DNA from: Pectinophora gossypiella
Taxonomy: Eukaryota > Arthropoda > Insecta > Lepidoptera > Gelechiidae
DNA: 64,000 nucleotides
Assembly: GCF_024362695.1 (NCBI RefSeq)
Contig: NC_065404.1
Coordinates: 10,890,604-10,954,603, forward strand
Direction of reading: 5' to 3'
The notes beneath the pieces are model-generated. The model worked only from the letters and a program-made list of their open reading frames with translations, searched no databases and was not told where the DNA came from. Position 1 is the first letter of the stretch. Every line of letters begins with the position of its first letter. The position numbers and the translations under genes were made by a program. This document shows positions 28,560 through 41,515 of this stretch, one piece after another.

Positions 28560-28757
28560 TGATGACCTTTTTTATTATACTCAGGCACAATTTCATCTTC
28601 CACCCGTTGTTATTCTGATCAAAATAAAGAGAAACAATATAGGTAGCAACATATTTTTTATAATGTTTCTGCTATTACATTGTATTTTGCAATAATGAGA
28701 AAATAGGTAATTATCACGTTAAAGCTGTATAACACCATCTATGTTGTTTTTAGGGAA
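28560..28757. mobile_element. Family C TIR element, 3' half
   Basis: GATGACCTTTTTTATTATAC, AGGTAGCAACATATT, TAATTATCACGTTAAAGCTG and AACACCATCTATG..TTTTAGGGAACGTG match 24560-24790. The left TIR is missing. Confidence 0.75.
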
Positions 28758-28993
28758 CGTGGCTGTACAAATTCATATTATTTATTTATTTATAAAGTAC
28801 AACCACATCACATATATTAAAACATTTTACATTTATAAGGTTACGGCATTGTGACTAATATATATGACAATTACGGCGTACATAACTTAAAAATATTCAA
28901 TTATTTATTATTATTTTATTCAATTCTTATTATTTTTTTGCACTGAATTTTACATGCTTTTTATTATTATTATTCACTTAAATCTAATAATTA

Positions 28994-29225
28994 GTCGACG
29001 TCAGCGATATTGACACCTTTCTCGTCAAGCCGTTCTAGGACGTAGGCCTCCTCTATGCTTTTCCAAATGTGGCGATCTTTGGCCGCTCTTCTCCAGCTTT
29101 TTGGGATGTTGTCTTCCCATCTTTTGTTTTGTCTTCCCGTACGACGTTTCCCGGGGGTACCAGTCGATTATTTGGGTTGTCCATTTTCCTTTCGAGCTTT
29201 TTACCATCTGGCCCGTCCATAACTA
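28994..29225 (-). pseudogene. LINE reverse-transcriptase tail fragment, frameshifted
   Basis: One frame gives KWTTQIIDWYPRETSYGK and a second gives REDKTKDGKTTSQKAGEERP. Together they resemble the WTxxIxDWxPR..GRQ..RW tail of RTE-like proteins, broken by at least one frameshift. Confidence 0.6.
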
Positions 29226-32200
29226 GTATATAATAAGAGATAATTCTTATTTGTATTTTGTATGTAGCCAACACCAGTTAGGTGGAAAGCTCAAAATGAC
29301 GTCTCAGCGAATGGGGAGGTTTACGGCGCTATTTCTCGGAGCCCGACTTGTTTCGACGCGAGTTCTTTGGCGGCATCTTTAACACTCCCTTGAGGGTTCA
29401 TTTATATATTCTCAACACGGAGGCGGCAATAAAACTGCGTTATCCTGGTCATTATTTAGTCATCGCCCGGCCTCTCCGCCTGAAGGAAAATAAAATGCAA
29501 CCGAATGACTTTCGTGTATAACCAGTTGCAGTTTTATTCAGGCGTAAATGAAGAAGTTATTGTCGTGTGTGTTGGATTTATAGCTTGGAGTACTTAAGGG
29601 AATTGCTCCATATTTCAAGGGTAATTTGTATTATGCCTACATACTAGAGTGTAGTTCTACAAAAATGTCTAAGAAAAGTAAGTTTGGCCAGAAGGCCAGA
29701 AGACTGTACCTAATTGCGTGACGTAGGGACGGGTCACGTACATAGCTTCCAGACTGGACCCTCGGTCAAACTGCCACAAAAAGATCCTTCCCGTAAAGAG
29801 GTCCGATCTACGTACCTATATGCTTACTATGTATGATGCTACATTGTAGATTCTAACCCCTGTTATTTAGGTTTAAGCAATTACTGTTATTTGTGTCATC
29901 AAGTAAAATACTAAATCCGTCAGGAAGGACAAATCCCGAGTGTTGTCATTAATTAGAGCTATTTTTCTCGTTTGCGGCAATTAAGGAGAATGTGGGAGTT
30001 GTTAATGTCATCGAGAAACGTTAGTTAGGGGTGGTCAGGCCGGGTTACGAGCTAGCCATTTTATGAGGCGGCTCCGGGCGACGCCGCTAAATCTCCTTAT
30101 TTATCCCGGAGAACATAAACCGTAGTCTCAGCAAAAATTAATTGGCTCCCACGCTATTTCTTGTCACACAATAATTTGCTGGTTTATTGTTTCGGATGTT
30201 GTTTTGCCGTTGATATTGCCCTCGTTTCCGTGGGTCAGCAATTTGCTCATTTGTTCTCATAAACTTCCTCTCACTATTCAAGGCACTACACTTGTGTTTT
30301 TGTCTGTATTTTATCTTTCGAAACAAAAACTGAACTAACTTTAAGAACGAGCTGTCTAGGATATATAAAAATACGCTTCACAGCATGTTTCATAGCAGAC
30401 TGCTTTTTATTTTATGGGGGTACCAAATTTGGCATGTTGCTGAAACGACGGATCATAACCGTTGGACGCAGCAAGTGTTTGCAATCCTATACGAAAACCG
30501 GCATTATTTTGTTTCTTAGTAGCTTAGGAATCTTGTTCTTTGTAGCTGTAGACTTTATTTACTATTTAGACAGAAGGTCTGGATTCGCTTATGAGGTTAT
30601 ATTGTTGAAGCAGTATCCATCAGAGGTGGTCTTTGTTCAAGCGAGTCAATTTTATTCTTGTCTGGTCACTATAAAGCGTGTTTTCACCTGAAACTTCAGC
30701 AATGTTGTTTAGTTTATGGTTACCAATAAACCGTTAGTTCTACTGATGTAATCAACAAAAATAGAAATCTAGATTTGGTTTTTAACACAATTTACTAAGA
30801 CAACCCTTGTTACCTACTGTACTTGCTACTTATTGCTTAGGTAAGTACCTATTTTTCGGGTAGACGTAAAAAAGACCAGTTAGACATTCGGATGTCGTAT
30901 AGTAGCGCGCGCGCATACTGTTTGAATTTTTATTACTTTTAAAAATAACTATAAATGCTAATTCAGTGCTGTGGTAGTGTGATCAATATAGTGATGTTCG
31001 TTTAACCTGGATTGTCTACTTATCTGACTTATTTGAGGACAAGAAGTTCCAGATACCTACCTCCATCAATAAATTCTAAGTAAGTGACAACATGTATTAT
31101 AAATGATTTTTTATTAAACGGTTTTCGGACTTTGTAAGGTAAATATTTTAGTTTAATGTATTAAATGGACGATATTATAATTTAATCAAATATACCACTA
31201 TAAAAACAAAATAACCCCGAATACACGAGTGTTAGACCATCCGAATTCAGCAATAGGGGAAAAATTGAACAAGTTCATAAGGCGAACGATTTTAGATTTC
31301 TGCCAGGGTAGCGTTGAAAACAAAGAGAACGGAGTACAAACAAACGAAAAAGCTTAGTTTAGTTGTATCGAGCTAACACTTGTGCTTACATGACACGTCT
31401 CGTATGGCGCTGAGAACAATGAGTGTGGAACGAAGATCACACATGTGGCTCCAGCACTGCCAGCAATAGAATAGATGAGATTGGAGCACATCCAGGACCA
31501 CGCACCTGCTTGCAGCTTTGTTACTTTACGATACATTTCATTAAAATTCAAACAAAGTCTTTCACTCGAACTGCCCAAGTAAAGTTACAAGCATCTTATC
31601 GTTTGATCAGACTTTCAGGTGAAGTTTTCTCTAGTCAAATTTCGGCAGAACACGGCACAATTTTTTTATGTATTAGGCCGTAAACTTCAAGTATAGTTTT
31701 ACGGGCCACGGAGATGTTTTGAAAGTGCGTTGCGGGTCTAAGAGGGACTTCAGTTTGGCAAACAAGGCGGCAGTTACCGGCGAAGGTATGTTTTACAGCT
31801 GCGGCTGAGAGCTAAATTACAAGAGGCGGGTCAGTTAGTCAGGTGCCGTTGTTTAGACACCATATCACAGGCTGCAGTGATCCATTGCGATGGCCGCGTA
31901 ATCCCGGCTAGAGGCTTTGTCTCACGTCCAGCTTACTTTTATTACCGTGCCTGCATCGCGAAATAAAACAAAATTGGCGGGAATTTATGGGCCACAGCCC
32001 CACCGTGGCTAGTGGGGTGGAAAGTTTTCAATTTGAAACGAATAACTTGTTTGTCTCGTGTAATAAGGAGGGTTTTGTAGCGGGTAATAAGGGGCCGCAA
32101 CGGCTATATGGGCTTCCTTAAAACTACTTTCCCGGTTTTATTACCTAAGTGCTGTGGGTGGATGTAACTCTGTCGCGGAGGTGTGGGTTTGTGAAGGTGT

Positions 32201-33668
32201 CACCATGTTTGCGCCCATGCTTTTGAGCTCATATTTTACGACTGACTGTTCAGAAAACAACGTTGAGTAAGTTGCGCTCGTTACGTTTGCGAAGCATTAA
32301 AAATGTTTGGTAGTGTTCAAACGAATTGTTTTCAAGAAAAAAGTCAGTTGGAAGGTGATTGCGCAGGGAAATAAAACAAACAAAAGTTGTTGGAAGTTCC
32401 AATTGTGCAAATCGTGCGGTGCAATCTGCCGCGAACTCTCCGAGGAGTATTAAACTGCACATGTTGTTTCGTTGAAAAGGGACTTTCAGCTCAATCGATA
32501 GAACTTCTTACATTTCGTAGTATGTGCCTGTTCATTGGCTGTTTCTTTAGGTCTCTTGCTCGTGGGTTTATTGCAGAGTTACCATTGTATGTCGTTGCAA
32601 GCAATACTCTCGGGGAGCCTGGATAATTCCCGGTCACGACGTTTACAACAGCATAACGTTTCTTGAGGTAGCAAATTGAATGTTAAAACGCATTTCCTGC
32701 CCCTAACTGAATAAGTTATGAGGTCAGAGTTATTGGTAATGAAACTTGAATGACTTCGGGTGTTTGTACTCTGTATATACGGGGTTCAAAGTCAAAGGTT
32801 TGTTCAGGGGGAATATCGAACTTATAGTTAAGGAATTAAAAGTCGTTTGTTTATATACTGTATGCTGTTTTAATTTTTCCGCCGGTTTATCCTGATTCTT
32901 AACCCGAGACTGTATGGGGGTAATCTTCTCAGTACACGCACCTCTGTACTGGTTTATATGGCAGAGTAAGTGCCACTTCTGACACGCTTGCAAGATTACT
33001 TTGGTAAGAACTAACTCAGTTGTTTATTCAGAATACGTCTATCACATACTTATTATAGACGACGTAGTCTATGGGTCGACATTTAGGTATTTTAAGTAGA
33101 ATCTTTATAATTTTCTTTATTATTTATGAAAAAACAACAATGACTTTCTTAAAAAGGATTTCTTTCTTCTCGGAGAGAGTGTTGTGTTGAAGAAATAAAA
33201 AATATTTATTTAATGTATAAAAATATAGTGTCATAAGTCGTACCTCGTCGTACTCGAGAACAATAGTCACAAGTCAAACAAACCAAGATAAATAAAACGG
33301 AGTAGCAACTCTCAAAACTTGGTGAAGAATGCCGTTACACAGTTAGTTCCGATCTAGAACTTTATATTTTTCGATTGGCCGTGTTACTAACTTGGTAAAA
33401 CGTAGTTAGAGTAGTTCACACGACGGTATTCTACTGAAACTCAATTGTACAAGTTATTTTGCATTGTGCCCCTCGTGTTTGAACACTCAATGCATTTGTT
33501 TGGCGACAATTGAGATAAGTCAGTGCACTCGCAGCGGGGGAACTTGAAGCGACTTGAAATAACGTCGGGGTATTGACGGGTACAATAATATACCTTCCGA
33601 CACGTTACTTGCTGAGTGCAACCTTTCAAAAGCGTTCTATTCAAAATATAACACATAATATAATATAA
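29226..33668. other. Single-copy intergenic DNA, no gene seen
   Basis: 4.4 kb almost free of the repeat families that crowd the rest. There are CpG-bearing stretches at 29330-29480, 30030-30110 and 31700-32180. Open frames are short, lack motifs and have no convincing splice context. An alternating GCGCGCGC run lies at 30905-30914. Confidence 0.5.
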
Positions 33669-34143
33669 GCCATAACATAAACTCACGCCTATTTCCCACT
33701 GGGGTAAGCACAGACTATAGAATTCCATTTGCTTCAATCCTGACACACTTCTCTTGCTTCCTCCACATTCATCAATCGCTTCATACACGCACGCCGGTTC
33801 AGAGTAGATCGTATTAAACCTTTTCTAAGGACATCTCCAATTTGGTCAATGTAAGTCTTCCTCTGCCATCAACTTTAGTTTCATATACCGCTTTTGCAAT
33901 TCTATTATCATTCATCCGCTCTATGTGTCCAAACCAACCTAACATTCCCTTCTCAATCTTAGTCACTATATCGTCTTTTACACCACACCTCTGTCTTATC
34001 ACACTGTTTCTCACTCTATCACTCAACTTCACACCGCAGATGCTACGCAAAGACCTCATTTCTACGGCATTAATCCTACTTTCATGCTTCTTCTGCCATA
34101 CCCAATATTCACTATAATATTCAATATGAGCCACTATGGACAA
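33669..34143 (-). pseudogene. RTE-like LINE, C-terminal remnant (family H)
   Basis: The minus-strand frame at 33814-34143 reads AEMRSLRSICGVKLSDRVRN-like sequence (EMRSLRSICGVKLSDRVRN), DDIVTKIEKGMLGWFGHIER and MNDNRIAKAVYETKVDGRGR. This is the conserved C-terminal region of lepidopteran endonuclease-reverse transcriptases. A frameshift near 33800 moves it to the frame with ECGGSKRSVSGLKQMEFYSL, which ends in the family H tail. Confidence 0.85.
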
Positions 34144-34202
34144 TTATAAACGGCAAAACGGCTCGTCGATCTAACAGAAAATTCGGTAAGGCATGAATAC
34201 TT

Positions 34203-34460
34203 AGTTCATCTTGTGATGTATGAACCTCTGAACTATATCCCATTTGGGGTAGTCAGAGGATCCATCGCAAGATGAACTAAGTACCCAAACCTCACCGAGC
34301 TTTCTGTTAGACGCATCGCCGTCTATAATGGTCGAGTCAACTATGTTAGTGAAAACTGCATTTTAAAAAAATAGTATCTCATTGGTACAACTCCGGTACC
34401 GGGGTGCGAATTGGCGGTACTCTTCGTTTGAGAAGCAAGCCACAGGACTGCAGTGACTAA
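34203..34460 (+). repeat. Dispersed repeat O, longest copy
   Basis: TTCATCTTGTGATGTATGAA, ATATCCCATTTGGGGTAGTC, CTTTCTGTTAGACGCATCG and TTTGAGAAGCAAGCCACAGG. See 1020-1180 and 17925-18085. Class unknown. Confidence 0.6.
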
Positions 34461-34957
34461 AATATATTGAAAATATGTACAATATTAGTCCAATTTTTAA
34501 CATTGCCACGAAATCTAAGTATATGATTAATAAACAGTAGGACGCATGTAGGATCCAAACATGAATTCAAATTCTTGTCTAAGTATCAAAAACTCATTAC
34601 AACATGAAATCTTTACGCGCGGAATTATTCTATTTACGCCGCGAGGCTACGGATAATTAAATTGCCGACATTATAATACCCTGATCTAGAATAATGTCTT
34701 AAATCAATGTAAAGCATTAGCAATGTGGGTGGTAGTGAAACAGACAGTTGTTGTCTTGAAGACAGTGTTCTTGCGTCATTTGAGCGTCTCAGCCGGCGAT
34801 TATCAAAGCAATCAGCCGCTCTGCAAACTGTTACCAGGCGGGGTTCACGACGCCACGACACGTTCTGTTGTCGATAAAAATATTAAGTACGTCCCATTAT
34901 TGACCGGTTATCAACACAATCCACACGAATGAAGATTGAGAACAAACACAGAAACAA

Positions 34958-35093
34958 GCTTTTTTTTGACGTAACTTATTGTTGATTTGCCGCAGATGGC
35001 ATTAACTACTTGGCCGGACAAATGGGGAGCGCTGACGGCTCACACTCGGTACAAAATTAAAGATAACAAGCCTGAGGGTGCCCAATTGGGCAT
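34958..35093 (-). mobile_element. Jockey-type LINE A, 3' UTR fragment
   Basis: TTTTTTTTGACGTAACTTAT, GCCGCAGATGGCATTAACTA and GCCTGAGGGTGCCCAATTGG, inverted. 5' truncation removed all coding sequence. Confidence 0.85.
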
Positions 35094-35373
35094 TAAGGAT
35101 TAAAGTACGCATGTCGCCTCACGTGGTTGTGTGAAACGGCTGCACCAAGACATTTCTAGTTAGACAGCTCATTGATTTACTCGCCGTTCATTGCGTAGTA
35201 GCACAAACGCTAGTTCTGATTGCGTGATACCAAAGAAGCAATGAATGATGTGGCAAGTTTTATATAACATGCTCGTTTTGTGCATACTTCGGTCCCATCG
35301 GCTTTGCTCCCGCGGCATGTCTGAATAATAAGAAATCTGTGGTAACAAATCTCATGACGCAAATTACATTTTG

Positions 35374-35438
35374 ATTCTTTGTGACGTGTCATAACACGTC
35401 ACAAAGAATTGCTATCTCTCAGCATACTGAGAGATAGC
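35374..35438. repeat. Two abutting perfect hairpins, both with CATA loops
   Basis: Arm ATTCTTTGTGACGTGT (35374-35389), loop CATA, and exact complement (35394-35409): 16 bp without mismatch. One base later GCTATCTCTCAG (35411-35422), loop CATA, and exact complement (35427-35438): 12 bp. The two stems are unrelated in sequence but share the loop. No other copy seen in the window. Confidence 0.95.
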
Positions 35439-38400
35439 TGTTGTTATATATGGGACGGGAAAACATAAAACACCGATCGCTTGACGATAAAGGCTTTTTG
35501 CGTGTGGGCAACAGAAGAACATGGTGGAGAGGTTAGCCAGGGAGAATAAAAAAGAAAAAATATCAAAATGAAGTGACGCATAGGCGCGGCGAGCGCCATC
35601 TAGCGCTAAAAGTCGGTTGCCTGCACCAAATATGTTGCCGCTTTATTGTAAATTATCATATTGAACACATTTAATTCGTATCGCTAACAGCTGTGACATA
35701 ACATTACACCTCGGCTCTATCAACACAAATCTATCTATAGTATCTTGGCTTTTTATTACAGGGTGAAAGCCCTAAAACTCTGTCCATATGAAAATTCGCG
35801 TTAAGATGTTGCGCAGGCCCTGAAAGCACTCTACAAAAGTACATTCTCAGGGTAAGATTAGAGTAGTTTTGAATTATGTGTCAGACTTTCATGTAATATA
35901 GGGGTTTATACAATTGATTCTACACTGGAGTTCGTGGATTTTAAACAACATTTATATCTCTAAAAGACTTTTAGGGCACGTAAATTCGAACACCAGTTTT
36001 ACTACTCGTCACAGAATTTTACTAGGTTATAAATGTAAGTACTTATTTATCCCAATGGCCACATATTTGGTTTATGTAAGGCACGTTTCGGCCATTATGG
36101 GCAACCATTGGTTCTCAGTTACCGATAATGGCTGTAGGCTAATTAACCGTTCAACGGAGTCCGCCAATATGAAAATTTAAGGCCCAGGCGAGTTGGGCCC
36201 TAAAATTAATTGCTAAGTACTAAATTACCTAAAGGGTCAAACTCGTTGAGTTGTTTAGGAAACTAAGTTTGCTCGGCGTTAATATTGTGTTTCTAGATAT
36301 TTGGCGGTGTATTAACCTTAACTATTAATTAGTAAAGTTGACTTAAAATTTAAGTGAAAATTTAGTTTTTTGTCCGTTTACGAGTTCATTCTTATTCCTT
36401 TGAAAATAATTTTGTTTTCGTAATAACATTAAACAATTTGGTTTCTGAAATCCAATGTGACAATGTCGATTTTTTAATAAGTAGGTAGTAAAGGTATTAA
36501 AATACCTAGGGCCCAGAAAACAATATATTATTAAAGGACAGTTTGACTGTGATTACAGGTTATTTAATAACTAATTCAAATTCGTCAAAAATAATAACGC
36601 TTATCGATATTCAACATTTGGTAGCGACGACATCACTAGAGCAATTGACGAGTGTTTGCACAAGTTTGGGCGGCAAAGCCACTGGGCGGGCGGAAGTGGT
36701 CGAGGGCTGTTCCCAGTTTAACTGTTGCGCCACTTGATTGTCGCCGGCGACCGTCTTCAAGTCGCCTAGTTATAGTTGCTTGTTTCGCCGCACTTGACAC
36801 GCGTTCCTGTCACCAATTATTAAACTTGGCTAATGATGTACACCCGAATTCACCAGCCTCATTAAGCCACTGAATACACTCAATCTAAGCAACAGCAAAC
36901 ACAATAAACTTTAATTTACATTTGTCTTCAATATATTAAACAGGCGCGAATGGAATTCCAAATACAAACCAACATTTTACTGCTGAAAGAAAATAAGATA
37001 ACTTTGAAGAATTTCACGCAACAAAAGAGGGGAGACATTAGAAGATTAGGGAGTAAGTGGCGAAAATCGGAACAGTAAAAGTGATTTACATTTAAGTGAG
37101 AGCGTCCAGGAATATATACTTCGAATTACTGAAGCAATTCGGTGCTTAATTCGTGGGCCAGCCAAGAAAGATGGGCAGCGCCTCGTGCCCCGCGCCCGGT
37201 TTAATTACAAACGCAGGTTTATTCACTCTAATTTCGGGGACTTTGCATTCCTCGCGCGAACCGCGGAAGGGTCAGACACAGACACTCCCAGCACAAGAAA
37301 ATGACATTCGTTATTCTATTACGCCATCAAAAGAAGCGCTTGTAATTAGTTTAGCACCAGGAACCTCCTGGAGGTAATCTGAGCCACCACGTGGGCAGCT
37401 TCTTCATGCGTTACTTGATTACTTACCTCGAATGTTTGTTTTATAATTACGTAACGAAGTTCCAAGAGAAACAATTTAATCTGAAATCGTTTACAGTGTC
37501 TGCGCGTGTCAGAATGACTAGCTTTATCCAGATCCTTTGATAGCTCTTGTTGAGGGTAACAATTCAAACGTTCCCATTCATTAATGTAGACATAACGGAA
37601 CCCTAATGCGCTTTTAGCAAATCATTTAATGAAGCATCAAGTTGTAGTTGTTTTATTTGTTGGCTGGAGTAAATTTTTAGGTCATTCCCAGTTTCCTAAT
37701 GTGTCTGGGTTTTCGCGTCGCTGCGTTGCGCGACGTGGCTCGGCGTGGCGTGGCGTGTCGTTATGAGCGGCTTGCCGGCGGCTCGGGATGGCTCGGGTCG
37801 GCCATCCAGCTTCCAAACGGGCGAAGTTTTCTCCTCCCGGTCGTTACGAGGCGCGAATTGCCCGCGTTACAATTACAGCGCGGCCCGCCATATTTATGCC
37901 CGCGGTAACCAAATTGCCCGATATTATTCCATCCCATTGAGTGCGAAAAGCGCAAATTAAACCGATTTTATATTGGACGATTTTCCCCGGGAGCGGGGGC
38001 GAGATATGTTCGTTGTTAGATAAGGAGCCGGGAAGATTGCGTTATGAAATAAGAAAGGAATTGCACATTCTAAAGAGTTGCGTTACCAGTTCACCCGCCT
38101 TCGGACGCTCTCGGATAAATATTTTAACTTTGAATCTGTTTATGTAAGACTTTGATTGCGTTTGCGAACAATTTTGTAAGCGGGAATTGAACAATGTAAT
38201 AAGACGGCTGATTAAAATATAACTTTGTAAAACGACTTGAGATGAGAGTTTTCTGTACTTAACATATTATATTTTATGCGAGTTACTCTTGTAAATATTT
38301 ACTATGCAACATACTAACTACTATGGCATGATTATTTTATCGGGATGTGGAATTCGAATTTTCGTAATTAGTCCAATATGATTATTGTTTAATACTTCGC

Positions 38401-39600
38401 TCAAACTATGGATAAAAAACAATGTCACTTTGAGCGCTTATTGCTCAGTGTACTGCGAAAGTAACGTAGTTTATTTTAAAACATTTTAAATGAAATCATT
38501 TTCGAAGGGTAGGTGCGAACCTCGAGGCGGTGAACAAACCGCGAAACACTACTAAAATTTTACAGCTGAGTTGCTCCCCAACCTTCGCATAAGCGAACTG
38601 TTACAAGAAAATGGAAAAGCAACGAAAAGATATATCTCTGAGGGGCCCAGATATTTGGGAAACTATATAGCGTAATGAAAGCGAACGAGGGCGGCCCGGC
38701 GCTAACAACTAATTGGCTATTCCGAAAACTCATTTGAACACAAAATGGATTCTGTATTTAAATTTCAAGATTCCGTAAAACAACGCCGAAAGTTAAACGC
38801 ATAAGGCATTTTGGTTACCGTGGATTTGCATTTCTTTTAAAATAATAAGGTGGTAAATTTGTACCCTACGACGATTGGAAGCGTCGCGAAGATAGGTTGT
38901 ATTATTTAGTAGTAGGCGGTGCACGGATGTAACATGAGATCAAGTCTGTATCGAGCCGCGTCCGATGTCATCATTATTCAGCAGGACGGGCGGTACATTC
39001 GTGCTGCTTCTGGGAAATCCGACGTCTGGCTCGGCTAATGACGGCTGCGTTCTGAATACTGAGCATCCACCTCCTTGCTACCCTCGCAGCCAATCTAACT
39101 ACACACGAAACTCCGTATCGCTACTCATGACGTATATTAGAAACTTTGCCAAGATAGTGGAGCCGAAAGTTAAATATAAATCAAATAGTACACTTTCTCT
39201 GAATTGTGTTTTCTTTAGTTCAGCGTGCGTTTGTTCGAGCTCGCGACATATTGTCTGAGAAGTACTGAGAACTCCGCCGACGCCTCTCCAATAAATAAGC
39301 AGGTCACATATTGAACGGGGTGGAGGGGGAATACAATTGTAACTTTCCTGCCCCCAGCTTACGAGAAGGCAAAAGTTTAAAAAATACAAGCTTCCTTGCC
39401 CTGGAGTGGCGAGCACGCACCGGCGGCGGCGCACGTAGCGGCCCGTCGTCGCCCGCCGCCGCCGCCGCCGCTAACACACACGCACGCGCTGGTTTGACAG
39501 GTAATAACTGTATTCGCATCTGTCCATACGTGACCCTGTGGAATTCCAAACTGCAATGAAACACGGAATACAGTCCATTCGAAACAAATAGAAAAGAAAA
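35439..39600. other. Single-copy DNA with CpG-rich blocks, no gene seen
   Basis: No repeat family recognised. CpG-rich blocks at about 37150-37270, 37700-37920 and 39410-39480 (a CCG trinucleotide run at 39452-39471) sit in AT-rich sequence. Homeodomain-type TAATT/TTTATG strings are present, but such short motifs are expected by chance. Open frames over the GC blocks occur on both strands and look incidental. Confidence 0.5.
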
Positions 39601-39631
39601 GTCAGCGCAACCTACGAAACTTAGTATGCGT
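39601..39631 (+). repeat. 31-bp repeat, first copy
   Basis: GTCAGCGCAACCTACGAAAC then TTAGTATGCGT; the second copy at 41318-41348 differs at one base and overlaps the target-site duplication of a LINE. Confidence 0.9.
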
Positions 39632-40748
39632 CTACCATTGCCGATGTCCATTCTCCGTAACGTTAGTCAGAATAAGAATGAGAATCCATTAAAATCCCAC
39701 AGATTTTAGTGCATAATAAACAGCCACTCTTTCAGGAGACCTTACTTAACGTTATTCCTTCTGAATTTTAACTTTTGTCTTTGACAATTTTCGCGGTGAT
39801 GCTTTTCGGCTTACAAAGTGAAAAGATTAGGGAAGGCCGGTAAGTATTGAAGCTGACAAAAAACGCGGTGGTGTCAAGTGATCGATCAGGAGTAGAAGTT
39901 TTTAATCTTGTCGAGACTGCCAAACTTAGGGTCGACAAGTTCTGAGCGTTATTTAAGACGAGGCTGCACAACAGACAATTAGTATGCAGAGAGGCCGCGC
40001 AACATTTTTTCACATTATGCTAAGTCTCGAAGAAAAACAGTAGGAAGCAAAGGGGACGGGGGAGGGGTACTCTAGCGATTCCCAATAATTCATTAGAGCG
40101 GCCGTCGTCATGGGGTACGAATTAAAATTAATGATTCGCCGAGAACAAGCCGCTTTCGAAGGATCCCGGCGCATTATCTAGTCACTTTTTATCCGAGGAG
40201 ATAATTTAAATGTGCCACCTAACAGGTGTCGAGACGACTTTTCTCCGTTAAGGCTTTATGGGACTTTTAAAGTTTATGCCGCGGCAGGACTATTTATTTT
40301 GTTTTGTGTGGATTTAGATAACAAAACGTTGGCATTTAGTTAATCGCGTTTTGTTTTTATTGCGTTAGACGCAAGAGCGGAGTGAAAAAGTTTGAATTAT
40401 GTTCTCTTGAGTAGAGAGACATACGCGTTTACAATATATAAATGATGGGTATATAAACGGAAGGGTAATTTGTTAGTAATATGTGTTGATCCGCGCGGGA
40501 TTCGGCGATATTGTCGTGGTGATGAGAATTCGGGCGGCGTGGCGGCGCGGGCGGCGGCGCGTTTCAGTTTCTCGTCACGCGCCCGCCTCAAATAAGGCTT
40601 ACCATGGTATCTATGTTTATAAATTCACAAACATTATTACGCTAACTGCAATGTATACGAGAATACTGTTGTGAATAACTTTAACTTACACTGTAGTTGT
40701 ATGTAGGGACTATATACTATTAACTCTATGTACACGTTGTAGGGCGAG
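39632..40748. other. Intergenic DNA, no gene seen
   Basis: Contains a GC-rich block at 40500-40590 (GGCGGCGCGGGCGGCGGCGC). No supported exon. Confidence 0.45.
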
Positions 40749-41325
40749 GAAAGTCAACGCTTTTTTTTTTTGACGTGACTTATTGTAGATTTGCCGCAGA
40801 TGGCATTAACTACTTGGCCGGACAAATGGGGAGCGCTGAAGGCTCTCACCCGGTACAACGTTTAAGACAACAGGCCTGAGGGTGCCCAGTTGGGCGCGAA
40901 CCTCGGCTCAGGGCGTCGTCTGAAAGGAAAAATATTTGAAAGAATTAATCGACCCTAGTGGGTCGATAGCGATAAGCGCTGAATGAGGGAAATCGTCGAC
41001 CACGCCGGCGGGGTCGGTATCGGGGACCTGAAGTGTTCGCGAGCTGATTGGCTGCCTCTATGGCTAGAGTAATCGGGTCGTCGGGATCGTATATTACGTC
41101 CTTCGGACGCCGATACTTTTCAGTACCGTCCCTAAGCGGAATGTACTCGGAAGCCGCAACTACCAGGGGATTTGGGTGGTGCGGAGCAGAATCGAAAAAA
41201 CGTTTGGAAGCTAATTTGAGCCATTGGGCAATGGTTGGCAGACCTAGGTCAATGTGCAGATTTTCATTGCGAAGGAACCACGGAGCTCCCGTGGCTTTCC
41301 GCATGAAACGATTGAAAGTCAACGC
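40749..41325 (-). mobile_element. Jockey-type LINE A, 5'-truncated insertion with target-site duplication
   Basis: The body at 40761-41313 is flanked by exact GAAAGTCAACGC duplications (40749-40760 and 41314-41325). On the minus strand it starts inside the reverse-transcriptase C-terminus: NRFMRKATGAPWFLRNENLH, IDLGLPTIAQWLKLASKRFF and HHPNPLVVAASEY, ending TRVD and a stop at about 40945. A 3' UTR and poly(A) (T run at 40761-40771) follow. APWFxRNxxLHxDLxLPTI and HPNPLV are standard for Jockey-clade proteins. The 12-bp exact duplication fits target-primed reverse transcription. Confidence 0.93.
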
Positions 41326-41391
41326 AACCTACGAAACTTAGTATGCGTAATAAAGGTAATTACATATAACGACTCGAAAACCGAAGGAAAA

Positions 41392-41515
41392 GTATCTTGT
41401 CATTTCTTCTCCTCAGCCATAACACCTTGCGAAATGACGTAAATTTTAAGATGTTACATTGACCTTCAACAAGTTTATCCATGATAATTACGTTGAATAA
41501 ATGATTCTGATTTCT
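41392..41515. repeat. Dispersed repeat T, second copy
   Basis: TCTTGTCATTTCTTCTCCTC, AGCCATAACACCTTGCGAAA and CCATGATAATTACGTTGAAT; compare 8846-8965. Confidence 0.65.

Noticed and set aside
39350..39560. GC-rich CCG-repeat block ending in CAG|GTAATA, possibly a first exon
   Set aside because: A donor-like string alone is not enough: no start codon context, acceptor partner or homology was seen.
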